64,000 bases of DNA from DATAWK01 sp036267255 (GTDB lineage Bacteria > Acidobacteriota > Terriglobia > Terriglobales > Acidobacteriaceae), in assembly GCA_036267255.1 (NCBI GenBank), contig DATAWK010000025.1:62001-126000 (forward strand), written 5' to 3'. Of the stretch, positions 53,550 through 61,924 are shown in pieces (the stretch's first letter is position 1; each line of letters opens with the position of its first letter). The notes below the pieces were generated by a model that was not told the DNA's origin, searched no databases, and was given only the letters and a program-made list of their open reading frames with translations. The translations under genes and the position numbers were made by a program.

Positions 53550-54638
53550 ATGCTGCCTACGATAGACACCCCGGGGCCAATCACAAACCGCAACCTGCGC
53601 GGCGATATAGTTTTTACTTTTGCACTAGGGGTGGGTCTCTATGTCGCATGGCTGGTACGGGATGTTCTTGCTGTGATGTATATGAGCGGCCTGTTTGCTG
53701 TTGTGCTGGCACCTGTCGTGCGTGGCGTCATGCGTCTCCGTATTGGCAAATGGCATCCTGGCCGCGTCATAGCAATTTTTATCCTGACATTCGGACTGCT
53801 TGGGTTGGCGTCTTTATTCATGGTTTTGACGCTGCCACCAATGGTTCGCGACATCACAGACTTCCTGAAGGAATTACCCAATCGCAGCGAATCCCTCATG
53901 AGTCGTGTCCAAGACATCCCGCTGGTGCGCAAGGTCGATTTCCCCATGATAGCTATCAAGCTGAAGCAAAGCGCATCGCAATATGCCGGCGATATTCTGT
54001 ACTCGCTAACCAACTGGGCTGCGAAGCTGTTCGACATCATTACATGCATCGTGCTGACCGTCTATTTCATGATTGAAGGGGAGCATGTTTATTACTGGTT
54101 CTTGTCGATGGTCCCCATCGAGAGACGGGAGCGGTTGGATGAGACATTACGACGCGCCTCCATACGCATGGGTGGCTGGCTGCTCGGACAACTCACGCTG
54201 ATGCTCATTCTCGGCATAACCAGCGGTATCGTCTTTACTTTTCTGCATGTCCGGTACTCTTTTGTGCTGGCAACTCTTCTAGGGGTTTCCAACATTATCC
54301 CAGTCATGGGAGCCCTGGTTACTGGAGCACTCGCATTATTGGCTGCGGCGATGGACTCGTGGTCCAAAGTTCTTTACGTCTTCATCTTCGGCATAATTTA
54401 CGCACAGGTGGAGAATGCCTATATCACTCCGCGAATTATGCGCACCCGAGTGAATCTTGCCGGGACGGCAGTCATTATCGCGTTGCTCGTCGGCGCTAAA
54501 TTGGGAGGCATTGCAGGGGCCATGGTCGCTGTTCCTACAGCGGTCCTTGTAGCTGTTCTGCTGGATGAATATTTCATCAACATCCATGCCGCGGTTCTGA
54601 CCAAGAGTGGCGAGCTTTCTCCTCCGTCGGGTAAGTAA
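53550..54638 (+). CDS. AI-2E family transporter (PerM/YdiK-like)
   Basis: A 362-residue membrane protein with about eight predicted helices, including FTFALGVGLYVAWLVRDVLA and VVLAPVVRGVMRLR near the start. The family signature is in the C-terminal half: GGWLLGQLTLMLILGITSGI and LGVSNIIPVMGALVTGALAL. Members include the AI-2 exporter TqsA and Na+/H+-like permeases, so the substrate is not predictable. It begins 24 bases after aroK, probably in the same transcript. Confidence 0.88.
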   Translation: MLPTIDTPGPITNRNLRGDIVFTFALGVGLYVAWLVRDVLAVMYMSGLFAVVLAPVVRGVMRLRIGKWHPGRVIAIFILTFGLLGLASLFMVLTLPPMVRDITDFLKELPNRSESLMSRVQDIPLVRKVDFPMIAIKLKQSASQYAGDILYSLTNWAAKLFDIITCIVLTVYFMIEGEHVYYWFLSMVPIERRERLDETLRRASIRMGGWLLGQLTLMLILGITSGIVFTFLHVRYSFVLATLLGVSNIIPVMGALVTGALALLAAAMDSWSKVLYVFIFGIIYAQVENAYITPRIMRTRVNLAGTAVIIALLVGAKLGGIAGAMVAVPTAVLVAVLLDEYFINIHAAVLTKSGELSPPSGK

Positions 54639-54853
54639 TTGCCATCGCGGAACCTTTGTCCATGCGTAACAAAACAATGCGCAGGGCTCTCTACGATCCG
54701 TCTGTGTTCTCAGGCTTTGTTATTCTAGAAAGTGACAGACGGCGATTTTTTCTTATCCGCTATGTTCGTGCATGAGTACCGTCTCCACTTCTCTATCTCT
54801 ATGGCTAGTGCACACATCCACACGACAGCAACCTCTTTCATGGTGGTGCAGGC

Positions 54854-55870
54854 GTGACCACGGCAGCCACTGAGTCTTCCACAGGCCTGGATCCTATCCC
54901 TGAAACCGGTCCTCCTGTTCCGACGGATGCGGTCATCCGAAAAACTGCGACCTCATCAAAAGCTGTTTTTTTTCTTCGCGATACCATAGAAATCTTCAAG
55001 CTGCGCGTTACCGCAATGGTAGTGCTGACGGCGTGGGCCGGTTTTCATTTAGGCTCTGTGCAATCTGGCATCAATTCTTTCAATGCGACACTGCTGGACA
55101 CGCTGCTGGGAGTCGCGTTGGTCTCCGGCGGTTCCAGTGTTCTGAACCAGGTATTTGAGCGCCGGACTGACGCGAAAATGCGCCGCACTGCACAGCGCCC
55201 CCTGGCTGCGGGGCGAATGGGATTGCTCTACGGTGTCCTTCTGGGTATGGCCACTATCGCCAGCGGCTCACTTTGGCTTGCCTATCGCACTAACCCAGTC
55301 ACCGGGATGCTAACACTCCTGACCGCGGTCACCTATGTGTGCATCTATACACCGCTGAAGCGATACACCACGCTGGCTACCTTTATTGGCGCCTTCCCAG
55401 GAGCGATGCCTCCCTTGATCGGTTGGACGGCTGCACGCGGAGCAATCGAGTGGCCTGCTGTCGCGCTGTTCGCCATCCTCTTCGTCTGGCAGATACCGCA
55501 TTTTATGGCCATCGCGTGGCTCTACCGGGAGGACTATGGCAGGGCCAGCATTCGCATGCTGCCCGTCGTGGAACCCGATGGATGGTCCACCGCAATTGAG
55601 GCGTTGATCTACGCGATTCTAATGATTCCTGTTAGCCTGCTGCCCTATTACCTGCACGTGGAAGGACGCTGGTATCTAGCCTGTGCAACCCTTTTAGGTC
55701 TGATCTATTTGCTCTATACAGTACGGTTTTTCCGTATTGCGCACGCCCCCAAAGCAAGCGAGTCACGCAGCTATGCCCGCGCTCTGCTGAAGGTCAGCGT
55801 GATTTATCTGCCTCTGCTGCTGACAGTGATGATGCTGAACGCACATCGCGTGAAGGAGTTAGTGCCATGA
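54854..55870 (+). CDS. ctaB: Protoheme IX farnesyltransferase (heme O synthase)
   Basis: CtaB makes heme O from protoheme for cytochrome oxidase. A GTG at 54854 starts 338 residues; an ATG 15 bases upstream is out of frame. About 40 extra N-terminal residues are poorly conserved. Then come the UbiA-superfamily Asp motifs: SSVLNQVFERRTDAKMRRT with QRPLAAGRM, and TYVCIYTPLKRYTTLATFIG with GAFPGAMPPLIGWTAARG. VWQIPHFMAIAWLYREDYGR is a heme O synthase signature. It overlaps the next ABC gene by four bases and clusters with DUF420. Confidence 0.95.
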   Translation: MTTAATESSTGLDPIPETGPPVPTDAVIRKTATSSKAVFFLRDTIEIFKLRVTAMVVLTAWAGFHLGSVQSGINSFNATLLDTLLGVALVSGGSSVLNQVFERRTDAKMRRTAQRPLAAGRMGLLYGVLLGMATIASGSLWLAYRTNPVTGMLTLLTAVTYVCIYTPLKRYTTLATFIGAFPGAMPPLIGWTAARGAIEWPAVALFAILFVWQIPHFMAIAWLYREDYGRASIRMLPVVEPDGWSTAIEALIYAILMIPVSLLPYYLHVEGRWYLACATLLGLIYLLYTVRFFRIAHAPKASESRSYARALLKVSVIYLPLLLTVMMLNAHRVKELVP

Positions 55871-56901
55871 CCACGATGGAAGACACCGCACGGACCACAG
55901 ATACGGCGACCAAAACACAGTCGCAAATGAGAGTTCCCTTTCCGATTGAACTGGAGCATCTGACGCATGACTACGGGACGCGTGTGGCGCTGAACGACCT
56001 GAGTTTTCGCGTACAGCCCGGCGAGATCTTCGGTCTGCTTGGCCCCAATGGAAGTGGCAAAACGACATTGTTTCGCATTCTGTCCACATTGATGGTTCCC
56101 TCCGGAGGCCACGCGCGCATTGCGGGATTCGATGTTGCCACTGAACCGAATCGTGTACGCCAGTCAACCGGCATCGTCTTTCAGGCGCGCAGCGTGGACA
56201 TCAAGCTGACCGTGGCAGAAAATCTGATGCACCAGGGCCATCTCTATGGATTGAGCGGTTCCCGGTTGCAACAACGGTCAAAGGAGGTACTGGCACGCGT
56301 TGGATTGACCGATCGCGCGAAAGAAATGGTGGAGACGCTTTCCGGTGGCCAACAGCGCCGCGTGGAACTGGCGAAAGGGTTGATTCACTCCCCGGCAGTC
56401 CTGCTGCTGGATGAGCCCTCAACAGGTCTCGATCCAGGCGCAAGACGCGATCTATGGCAGTATCTGCGCATTCTGCGTGATGAGCAAGGCGTCAGCGTTC
56501 TGGTGACCACACACATGATGGAAGAGGCGGAACACTGCGACCGTCTTGCCATTCTGAATAGCGGCAAACTGGTTGCCTTCGGTACTCCAGCAGAACTGAA
56601 GGCCGAGATCGGCGGCGATGTTGTGCAATTCGAAACGGCCAGCCCGGAGGCTGCCTCGCAACTGGCGGCACGCATAGCAGAACGCTTTGTCGTTGCTCCT
56701 ACGGTTGTCGGCAACACAGTTCGACTGGAACGCGAACAAGGACATCGCTTTGTGACGGATGTCGTGGAGGCCTTTCCGGGACAGATCGACGGCATCTCGG
56801 TCGCCAAGCCAAGTCTCGAAGATGTCTTTATCCATCGAACCGGGCACCGCTTCTGGACCGATGCCAATTCTGGCGATGCTTTGGCGAAGGAGAAATCATA
56901 A
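55867..56901 (+). CDS. ABC exporter ATP-binding protein (DrrA-like)
   Basis: An ABC ATPase of 344 residues: Walker A LGPNGSGKTTLF, signature LSGGQQRRVELA, Walker B LLLDEPSTGLDP, and the DrrA-type C-terminal tail with VVQFETASPEAASQLAARI-type sequence. It overlaps the start of the permease gene by one base (TAATG), so translation is coupled. The substrate is unknown. Its place between ctaB and DUF420 suggests a role in heme or cytochrome oxidase biogenesis, but this is inference. Confidence 0.93.
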   Translation: MTTMEDTARTTDTATKTQSQMRVPFPIELEHLTHDYGTRVALNDLSFRVQPGEIFGLLGPNGSGKTTLFRILSTLMVPSGGHARIAGFDVATEPNRVRQSTGIVFQARSVDIKLTVAENLMHQGHLYGLSGSRLQQRSKEVLARVGLTDRAKEMVETLSGGQQRRVELAKGLIHSPAVLLLDEPSTGLDPGARRDLWQYLRILRDEQGVSVLVTTHMMEEAEHCDRLAILNSGKLVAFGTPAELKAEIGGDVVQFETASPEAASQLAARIAERFVVAPTVVGNTVRLEREQGHRFVTDVVEAFPGQIDGISVAKPSLEDVFIHRTGHRFWTDANSGDALAKEKS

Positions 56902-57740
56902 TGGCTACCATGACGGTACCTGTACAGACAGCAGCAAGCACTCCATCTTCCGGCCTCTGGACACCGGCCTACTCTTTATGGCGGCGCGAGCTGGTTCGCT
57001 TCTATCGGCAAAAGGCCCGCGTGGTTGGTGTGATTGCCTCACCACTTCTCTTCTGGCTGGTGCTGGGGTCGGGATTTGCCCACACCTTCCATAGTTCTGC
57101 GGGGCCCGGCGGCGAAAATGCATCGACACATTACCTGGGTTACTTCTTCCCCGGCGCCATTGTGATGATCGTGCTGTTTACGGCCATCTTCAGTATGATG
57201 TCGCTAATCCAGGATCGTAACGAAGGCTTCCTGTTGTCAGTGCTGGCTGCGCCCATTCGCCGCTCTGCAATTGTGCTGGGAAAAGTGCTTGGCGGAGCAA
57301 CATTGGCAGCGATTCAAGGTTGGGTATTCCTGATCTTCGCGCCTCTCGCCGGAGTGCATATCGGTGTCGTCAACATCGCCTACAGTATGCTGATCATTGC
57401 ATTGTCGTCCTTCGCATTGACAGCGCTGGGCTTCGCCATTGCGTGGCCAATGGATTCTACTCAGGCATTTCATGCGGTCATCAATCTGATTTTGATTCCG
57501 CTCTGGCTACTGTCCGGCGCATTGTTTCCGGCCAGTGGGGCTTCCGGCTGGCTGCGATGGGTGATGCGGCTGAATCCCCTGACCTACACCGTAGATGCGC
57601 TGCGCAATGGCTTGTTTCCGACGCAAGCTACGGACTTTTCTCCAGCAACCAACCTGATCGTGACTCTTGGATTTTGTGCAGTTGTCTTCGCCGCCTCATG
57701 GGCCATAGTGAATCGTAGAACCAACAAGCCCGCAGCATAA
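56901..57740 (+). CDS. ABC-2 type transporter permease
   Basis: The 279-residue product has six predicted helices. After a cytoplasmic head (SLWRRELVRFYRQKARVVGV) come GVIASPLLFWLVLGSGFAHT, FFPGAIVMIVLFTAIFSMMS and the family motif LIPLWLLSGALFPASGASGW near 190-210. It partners the ATPase encoded immediately before. ABC-2 exporters move lipids, polysaccharides or drugs; nothing in the sequence fixes the substrate. Confidence 0.92.
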   Translation: MATMTVPVQTAASTPSSGLWTPAYSLWRRELVRFYRQKARVVGVIASPLLFWLVLGSGFAHTFHSSAGPGGENASTHYLGYFFPGAIVMIVLFTAIFSMMSLIQDRNEGFLLSVLAAPIRRSAIVLGKVLGGATLAAIQGWVFLIFAPLAGVHIGVVNIAYSMLIIALSSFALTALGFAIAWPMDSTQAFHAVINLILIPLWLLSGALFPASGASGWLRWVMRLNPLTYTVDALRNGLFPTQATDFSPATNLIVTLGFCAVVFAASWAIVNRRTNKPAA

Positions 57741-57773
57741 AACGGGATTTTTGCAACACGGAGTAAACCGCGA

Positions 57774-58331
57774 ATGGCGAAGTTAACAAATCGTATGCAG
57801 GTGGAACAAACCAACACGCGTGGCCCTATCGCGGGCATGGTGGTGCTGAGCGCTGCAGCCACGGCATTCCTGCTCTGGTTGTTGTATGTGCATCACGCAC
57901 CACCGGAATTCGCACAGAGCCTTCTCTTTCTGCCAGCGCTGAATGCCGTATTCAATGCTTGCGCCGCTACGGCTTTGATAACGGGCTTTGTGTTTATCCG
58001 CCGCAAGGAAATTGCCGCACACAAAGCTTCGATGATCATGGCCTTCGTTTTCTCTTCCTTATTTCTGGTGAGTTACATCACCAATCATGCTCTGCACGGC
58101 GACATGATTTTCCCTGGCCACGGCACAGTGCGCACCGTCTACCTCGGCATTCTGATAACGCATGTTCTGCTGTCTGTCGTCGTGCTGCCAATGATCCTGA
58201 TTACTTTTTATTTTTCATTGAGTGGACGCTTCCGGCTGCACAAACGGATTGCACGCTTTACGTTTCCAATCTGGCTGTACGTTTCTGTCACCGGCGTCGT
58301 GGTATATGCCATGCTCGATTGGTGGCGCTGA
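57774..58331 (+). CDS. DUF420 family membrane protein (CtaM-like)
   Basis: A 185-residue protein with four or five membrane helices. The family motifs include LPALNAVFNACAATALITGF, RRKEIAAHKASMIMAFVFSS and the His-rich HGTVRTVYLGILITHVLLSV. DUF420 proteins such as B. subtilis CtaM are required for cytochrome oxidase maturation, and three conserved His residues in the helices would fit heme or copper handling. It is 33 bases downstream of the ABC permease, in the ctaB cluster. Confidence 0.9.
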   Translation: MAKLTNRMQVEQTNTRGPIAGMVVLSAAATAFLLWLLYVHHAPPEFAQSLLFLPALNAVFNACAATALITGFVFIRRKEIAAHKASMIMAFVFSSLFLVSYITNHALHGDMIFPGHGTVRTVYLGILITHVLLSVVVLPMILITFYFSLSGRFRLHKRIARFTFPIWLYVSVTGVVVYAMLDWWR

Positions 58332-58348
58332 AGGAAGTACGCAAATTT

Positions 58349-58648
58349 ATGCCGGTAACAATGAAAACACCGAAGATGAATCCTGCAAAAGCAGCGGAAA
58401 CCGCGCCCATGGCAGATGACGGGACGCGTACGCTGCTGCGTAGCGGCTTCTGGATATTGTTGACTGGCATACTGGCGGGATTGTCCATACCGATTTTCTT
58501 CGGCGGCATTGGTATTTATGGTCCGCACTCCAATGCAGGCTGGCTGGCGTTTATCGTACTGATGATGAATTGCCCTTTTGGCCTGATGCTGTTTCTGCTG
58601 GGTGTGACCAAGTGGCTGCGAAATCGCCGCCTTCGCAAAAGCAGCTAG
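58349..58648 (+). CDS. Small hypothetical membrane protein
   Basis: The ATG at 58349 opens 99 residues: a Lys/Ala-rich cytoplasmic start, a first membrane helix (GFWILLTGILAGLSIPIFFG), a second (LAFIVLMMNCPFGLMLFLLG) and a basic tail RNRRLRKSS. No family recognised. It lies 17 bases after DUF420 with GGAAG upstream, so it is probably the last gene of the ctaB cluster and may assist oxidase assembly; that role is inferred from context only. Confidence 0.7.
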   Translation: MPVTMKTPKMNPAKAAETAPMADDGTRTLLRSGFWILLTGILAGLSIPIFFGGIGIYGPHSNAGWLAFIVLMMNCPFGLMLFLLGVTKWLRNRRLRKSS

Positions 58649-58668
58649 CGGAACGCGAATGCCCCCGG

Positions 58669-61319
58669 TTATTCTGCCCGCAAAGCTTCCACTGGATTGA
58701 CCGACGCTGCCCTCCGTGCCGGGATAAAGCTGGCCAGAAGCGCTGAGACACCCAGTAAGGCAGCAACCGCTACCAGCGTCGTCACGTCCCACGAATGGAC
58801 GCCAAAAAGCAATTTGCGCATCAGTGTTGCCGCAATCACAGAACAGGTCAGACCGGCACAGATGCCCAGCACGGTCAACCATCCCGCCTCTTTCAAAATC
58901 AACTGATACACGGAGCTGCGTTGCGCGCCGAGCGCGATACGCACGCCAATCTCTCGCGTTCTCTGGCTTACCGAATAGGCAATCACACCGTATAGTCCCA
59001 CCACGCTCAGCAGTAACGCCATGGCAGCAAAGCCGCCCACCAGCCACGCTGCGGAACGATGCAGATACGCAGTTTGCGAATCATGGATGCGTTCGTTCAT
59101 GCTGGCTTCGTTGTACATAACAATGCCCGGGTCAATTTGATGCATCGTGGTCACCACTGTCGGTAGCAGCGATTGCTCCGCTTGCGAGACCCGAACCACG
59201 ATGGAAAACCATTCCGCTGAATTTTGCTTGAAAGGAAGATAGATGGCCGGATAGTTCCCTCCATCCAGCGCCCCCTCTTGAATGTTTCCGATCACTCCGA
59301 CGATTTCCATCGCCGGAGTGATTGCGACGACGAACCGGAGTAAGCAATCTGCTTCCCGATCGGATCCTCATCCCCAAAGTATTTCCTGGCCATTGCCTGA
59401 TTGATGATGGCTACCTGATGCTTTAACGCATCATCCGATTCGGTAAAATTGCGGCCTCGCAATAGTTGCGCACCGAGAGTTGTAAAGTATGAGACGCTTA
59501 TCTGCCTTCGCGTGACCTCGTAGTGTTCCCCGTGATTGGGTCGTCCCTTCACGACGAAATCCATAAAGGGGCCATAGCCGCTCACCGGCAGATAGCTGGT
59601 GATGCCCACCGATTTCACGCCGGGCAAGCTCCCGATCCGGTCCATAATCTCTTGTTCCAGGGCAATCTGCTGCGCGTCTCCCGAGTAACCGGAATCCGGT
59701 GCTCCAATGCTCAGCACCGCCAGATGATCCGGTTGGAATCCAACTTCGACATGCAGCAGGCGATAGAGGCTCTTGCCCAGCAATCCTGCCCCCGCAAGCA
59801 GCACCACGGCAACAGCCAGTTCCACGACTACCAGGTGTGCGCCAAAATGCCGCCACACCGTCCCGGCAGAGTTGCGTCCCCCTTCCGTCAGACCTGCACG
59901 GATATCCCGCAACGACATTCGCAGCATCGGAGTCAGCGCGAATAGCGCTCCCGCAAGCAGCGATATCGCGCACACAAACGCCAACCCATGAAGATTCAGT
60001 CCAAGTCCCTGCAGATACGGCATTCTCGCCAGCATATCCGCCGGAACCAGCCGGAGAAGCAGCCGCATCGCCCCATACGCCCAGGCAACGCCCAGCCCGC
60101 TGCCGATCCCAACCAGCAACAGACCTTCGGTCACAAATTGTCGAATCAGTCGCCCTCGCGATGCCCCCAATGCTCCACGCACGGCAATCTCACGTTTTCG
60201 GCTCTCTGCGCGTGTCAGCAACAGGTTCGCTACATTCACGCAGGCAATCAGCAACAGCAAGCCGGCGCCGCTCAGCAGCACCAGCAGAATGGGGCGAATA
60301 TCTCCGACAATCACCTCCGTCAAAGACATCACCACCGCGCCTTGGCCGCGATTGGTATCCGGATACTGTTTCTCCAGTCGCGCTGCAATCTCCTTCATCT
60401 CGAAGTCTGCTGCCGGTACAGAGATTCCATTCTTCAGCCGCGCGATGCCGAAGAGGTTATGGCAAATGCGTCGCTTCTCACATGGGCCCGAAGGATCCAG
60501 CAGTCCCCAGAAATTCGCACCCCCTGCCGGAGCGAAATGGAAATCCTTGGGTAGCACGCCGATGATCGTGTTCGCAACGCCGTCCAGCGTGACCGTCTGT
60601 CCCAGCACATCCGGTCTTCCGCCGAACCGCTTTTGCCACGCCGCATAGCTCACCAGCACCGTGTGCGGCGTGGCTGCTTCTGCTTCACCAGAAAGAAAAT
60701 CCCGCCCCAGAACGGGAGCAATTCCAAGCGTGCGAAAGAATCCATCGCTCACCTGAACCCCCTGGGCCAGTTGCGCACCTGTCGGTGTCTTCAGCATGAA
60801 ATCCCAGGTATCGTATGCCTCCAACGAACGGAAGACATGGTTCTGATTTTTCCAATCCAGATAATCCGGATAGGAAATGTTGTATTTCGGTCCCAATGGA
60901 ATGCTTGAGAACAAGCCCACCAGCCGGTTGGGATTTGGATAAGGAAGCGGCCGTAGCAGCGCGGCATCGACAAAGGCAAAGATCGCCACACTCGCGCCAA
61001 TGCCCAGCGCCAGCGTCAGCACTGCCGTAACCGCAAACCCCGGATTCTTCCGTAATTGGCGCAACGCAAATAGGAAATCCTGCAGCGTACCTTCAAACCA
61101 GAATCCAATAGTCTCGTGGCTCTGTTCCTTCAGTCTTATTGCATTCCCAAATTGCCGCCTAGCCGCGTGGCGCGCTGCATCTGGAGTCATTCCTTCGGCC
61201 TGCAGTTCCTGCTCTGTTTGCTCCTGGTGAAAAGCCATCTCTTCCGCAAGTTCATTGTTGAAATTTTCGCGGCGGAAAAGCAGCCCTAGCTTTTTAAAGA
61301 AAATATTGATCGAGTTCAT
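58669..61319 (-). pseudogene. ADOP-type MacB/FtsX permease, interrupted by a frameshift
   Basis: The 5' reading frame (61319-59292) gives 675 residues: an N-terminal helical start (LAEEMAFHQEQTEQELQAEG), MacB-type periplasmic and FtsX permease segments such as ALRQLRKNPGFAVTAVLTLA and LLIACVNVANLLLTRAESRK. A second frame (59310-58669) continues the same protein with MEIVGVIGNIQEGALDGGNY and a last FtsX domain (TREIGVRIALGAQRSSVYQL). The switch lies in 59293-59345 and needs a single-base shift. The duplicated layout and the PadR gene upstream match acidobacterial duplicated orphan permeases, whose function is unknown. It could be a sequencing error or a real pseudogene. Confidence 0.85.
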
Positions 61320-61328
61320 TCCAATCCC

Positions 61329-61658
61329 CTACGCATCCTGCAATACGCGGCCAATGGCTGCGATCATCTGTTCAAATTGCGAAAGCTCGACGCCAAGTTG
61401 CTTGCGGCCCGCCGGAGTCAGCGTGTAATAGCGCGCCCGGCGATTCGTCTCTGTCTTCTTCCACTCCGCTTTTACCCAGCCCTGCAACAACAGGCGTTGC
61501 AACGCTGGGTACAGCGACCCTTCTTCGACCGTCAGAACATCGTCGGAGAGGCGCTTAATCGAGAGCGCGATTCCATAGCCATGCAATGGAGTACGCGCCA
61601 GAGTCTTCAGGATCAACATATCCAGGGTGCCAGGCATCAGGTCAGGCTTTTTCGGCAT
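61329..61658 (-). CDS. PadR-family transcriptional regulator
   Basis: A small winged-helix repressor of 109 residues: PGTLDMLILKTLARTPLHGY and GIALSIKRLSDDVLTVEEGS lead to LYPALQRLLLQGWVKAEWKK and the wing YYTLTPAGRKQLG. No ligand domain is present. It lies nine bases upstream of the ADOP permease gene, the usual pairing in acidobacteria, and probably controls it. A palindrome and a TTGACA element lie just upstream of it. Confidence 0.94.
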   Translation of the reverse strand: MPKKPDLMPGTLDMLILKTLARTPLHGYGIALSIKRLSDDVLTVEEGSLYPALQRLLLQGWVKAEWKKTETNRRARYYTLTPAGRKQLGVELSQFEQMIAAIGRVLQDA

Positions 61659-61668
61659 GTCATATAAG

Positions 61669-61679
61669 TAGATTATCTA
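61669..61679. promoter_or_regulatory. Palindrome in the PadR promoter, possible operator
   Basis: TAGATTATCTA is a perfect palindrome around a central T, 10 bases before the PadR start codon. A TTGACA (minus strand, 61694-61689) lies just upstream of it and could be the -35 box, placing the palindrome between -35 and -10. No convincing -10 box was found. Confidence 0.4.
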
Positions 61680-61924
61680 TGGATAGAATGTCAATACCTG
61701 AAACATTTTGATATCGGAGAAAATACGGTCCGGCCTCGCTTATTCGGAAGCAATCGAGTGCTGAATGGATGGACGAACGGACGCAAGCGTATCGGTCAAG
61801 TTGCACGCAAACGGAGGGTCCCCATGCGATTGGAGTATAAATTTACTTGCGCCTGGTAAAGGAGATCGATGGTTTCATTTCACCTTGCAGCATTTGAGAG
61901 AACATACCCGAGGAAAAGAATTTA

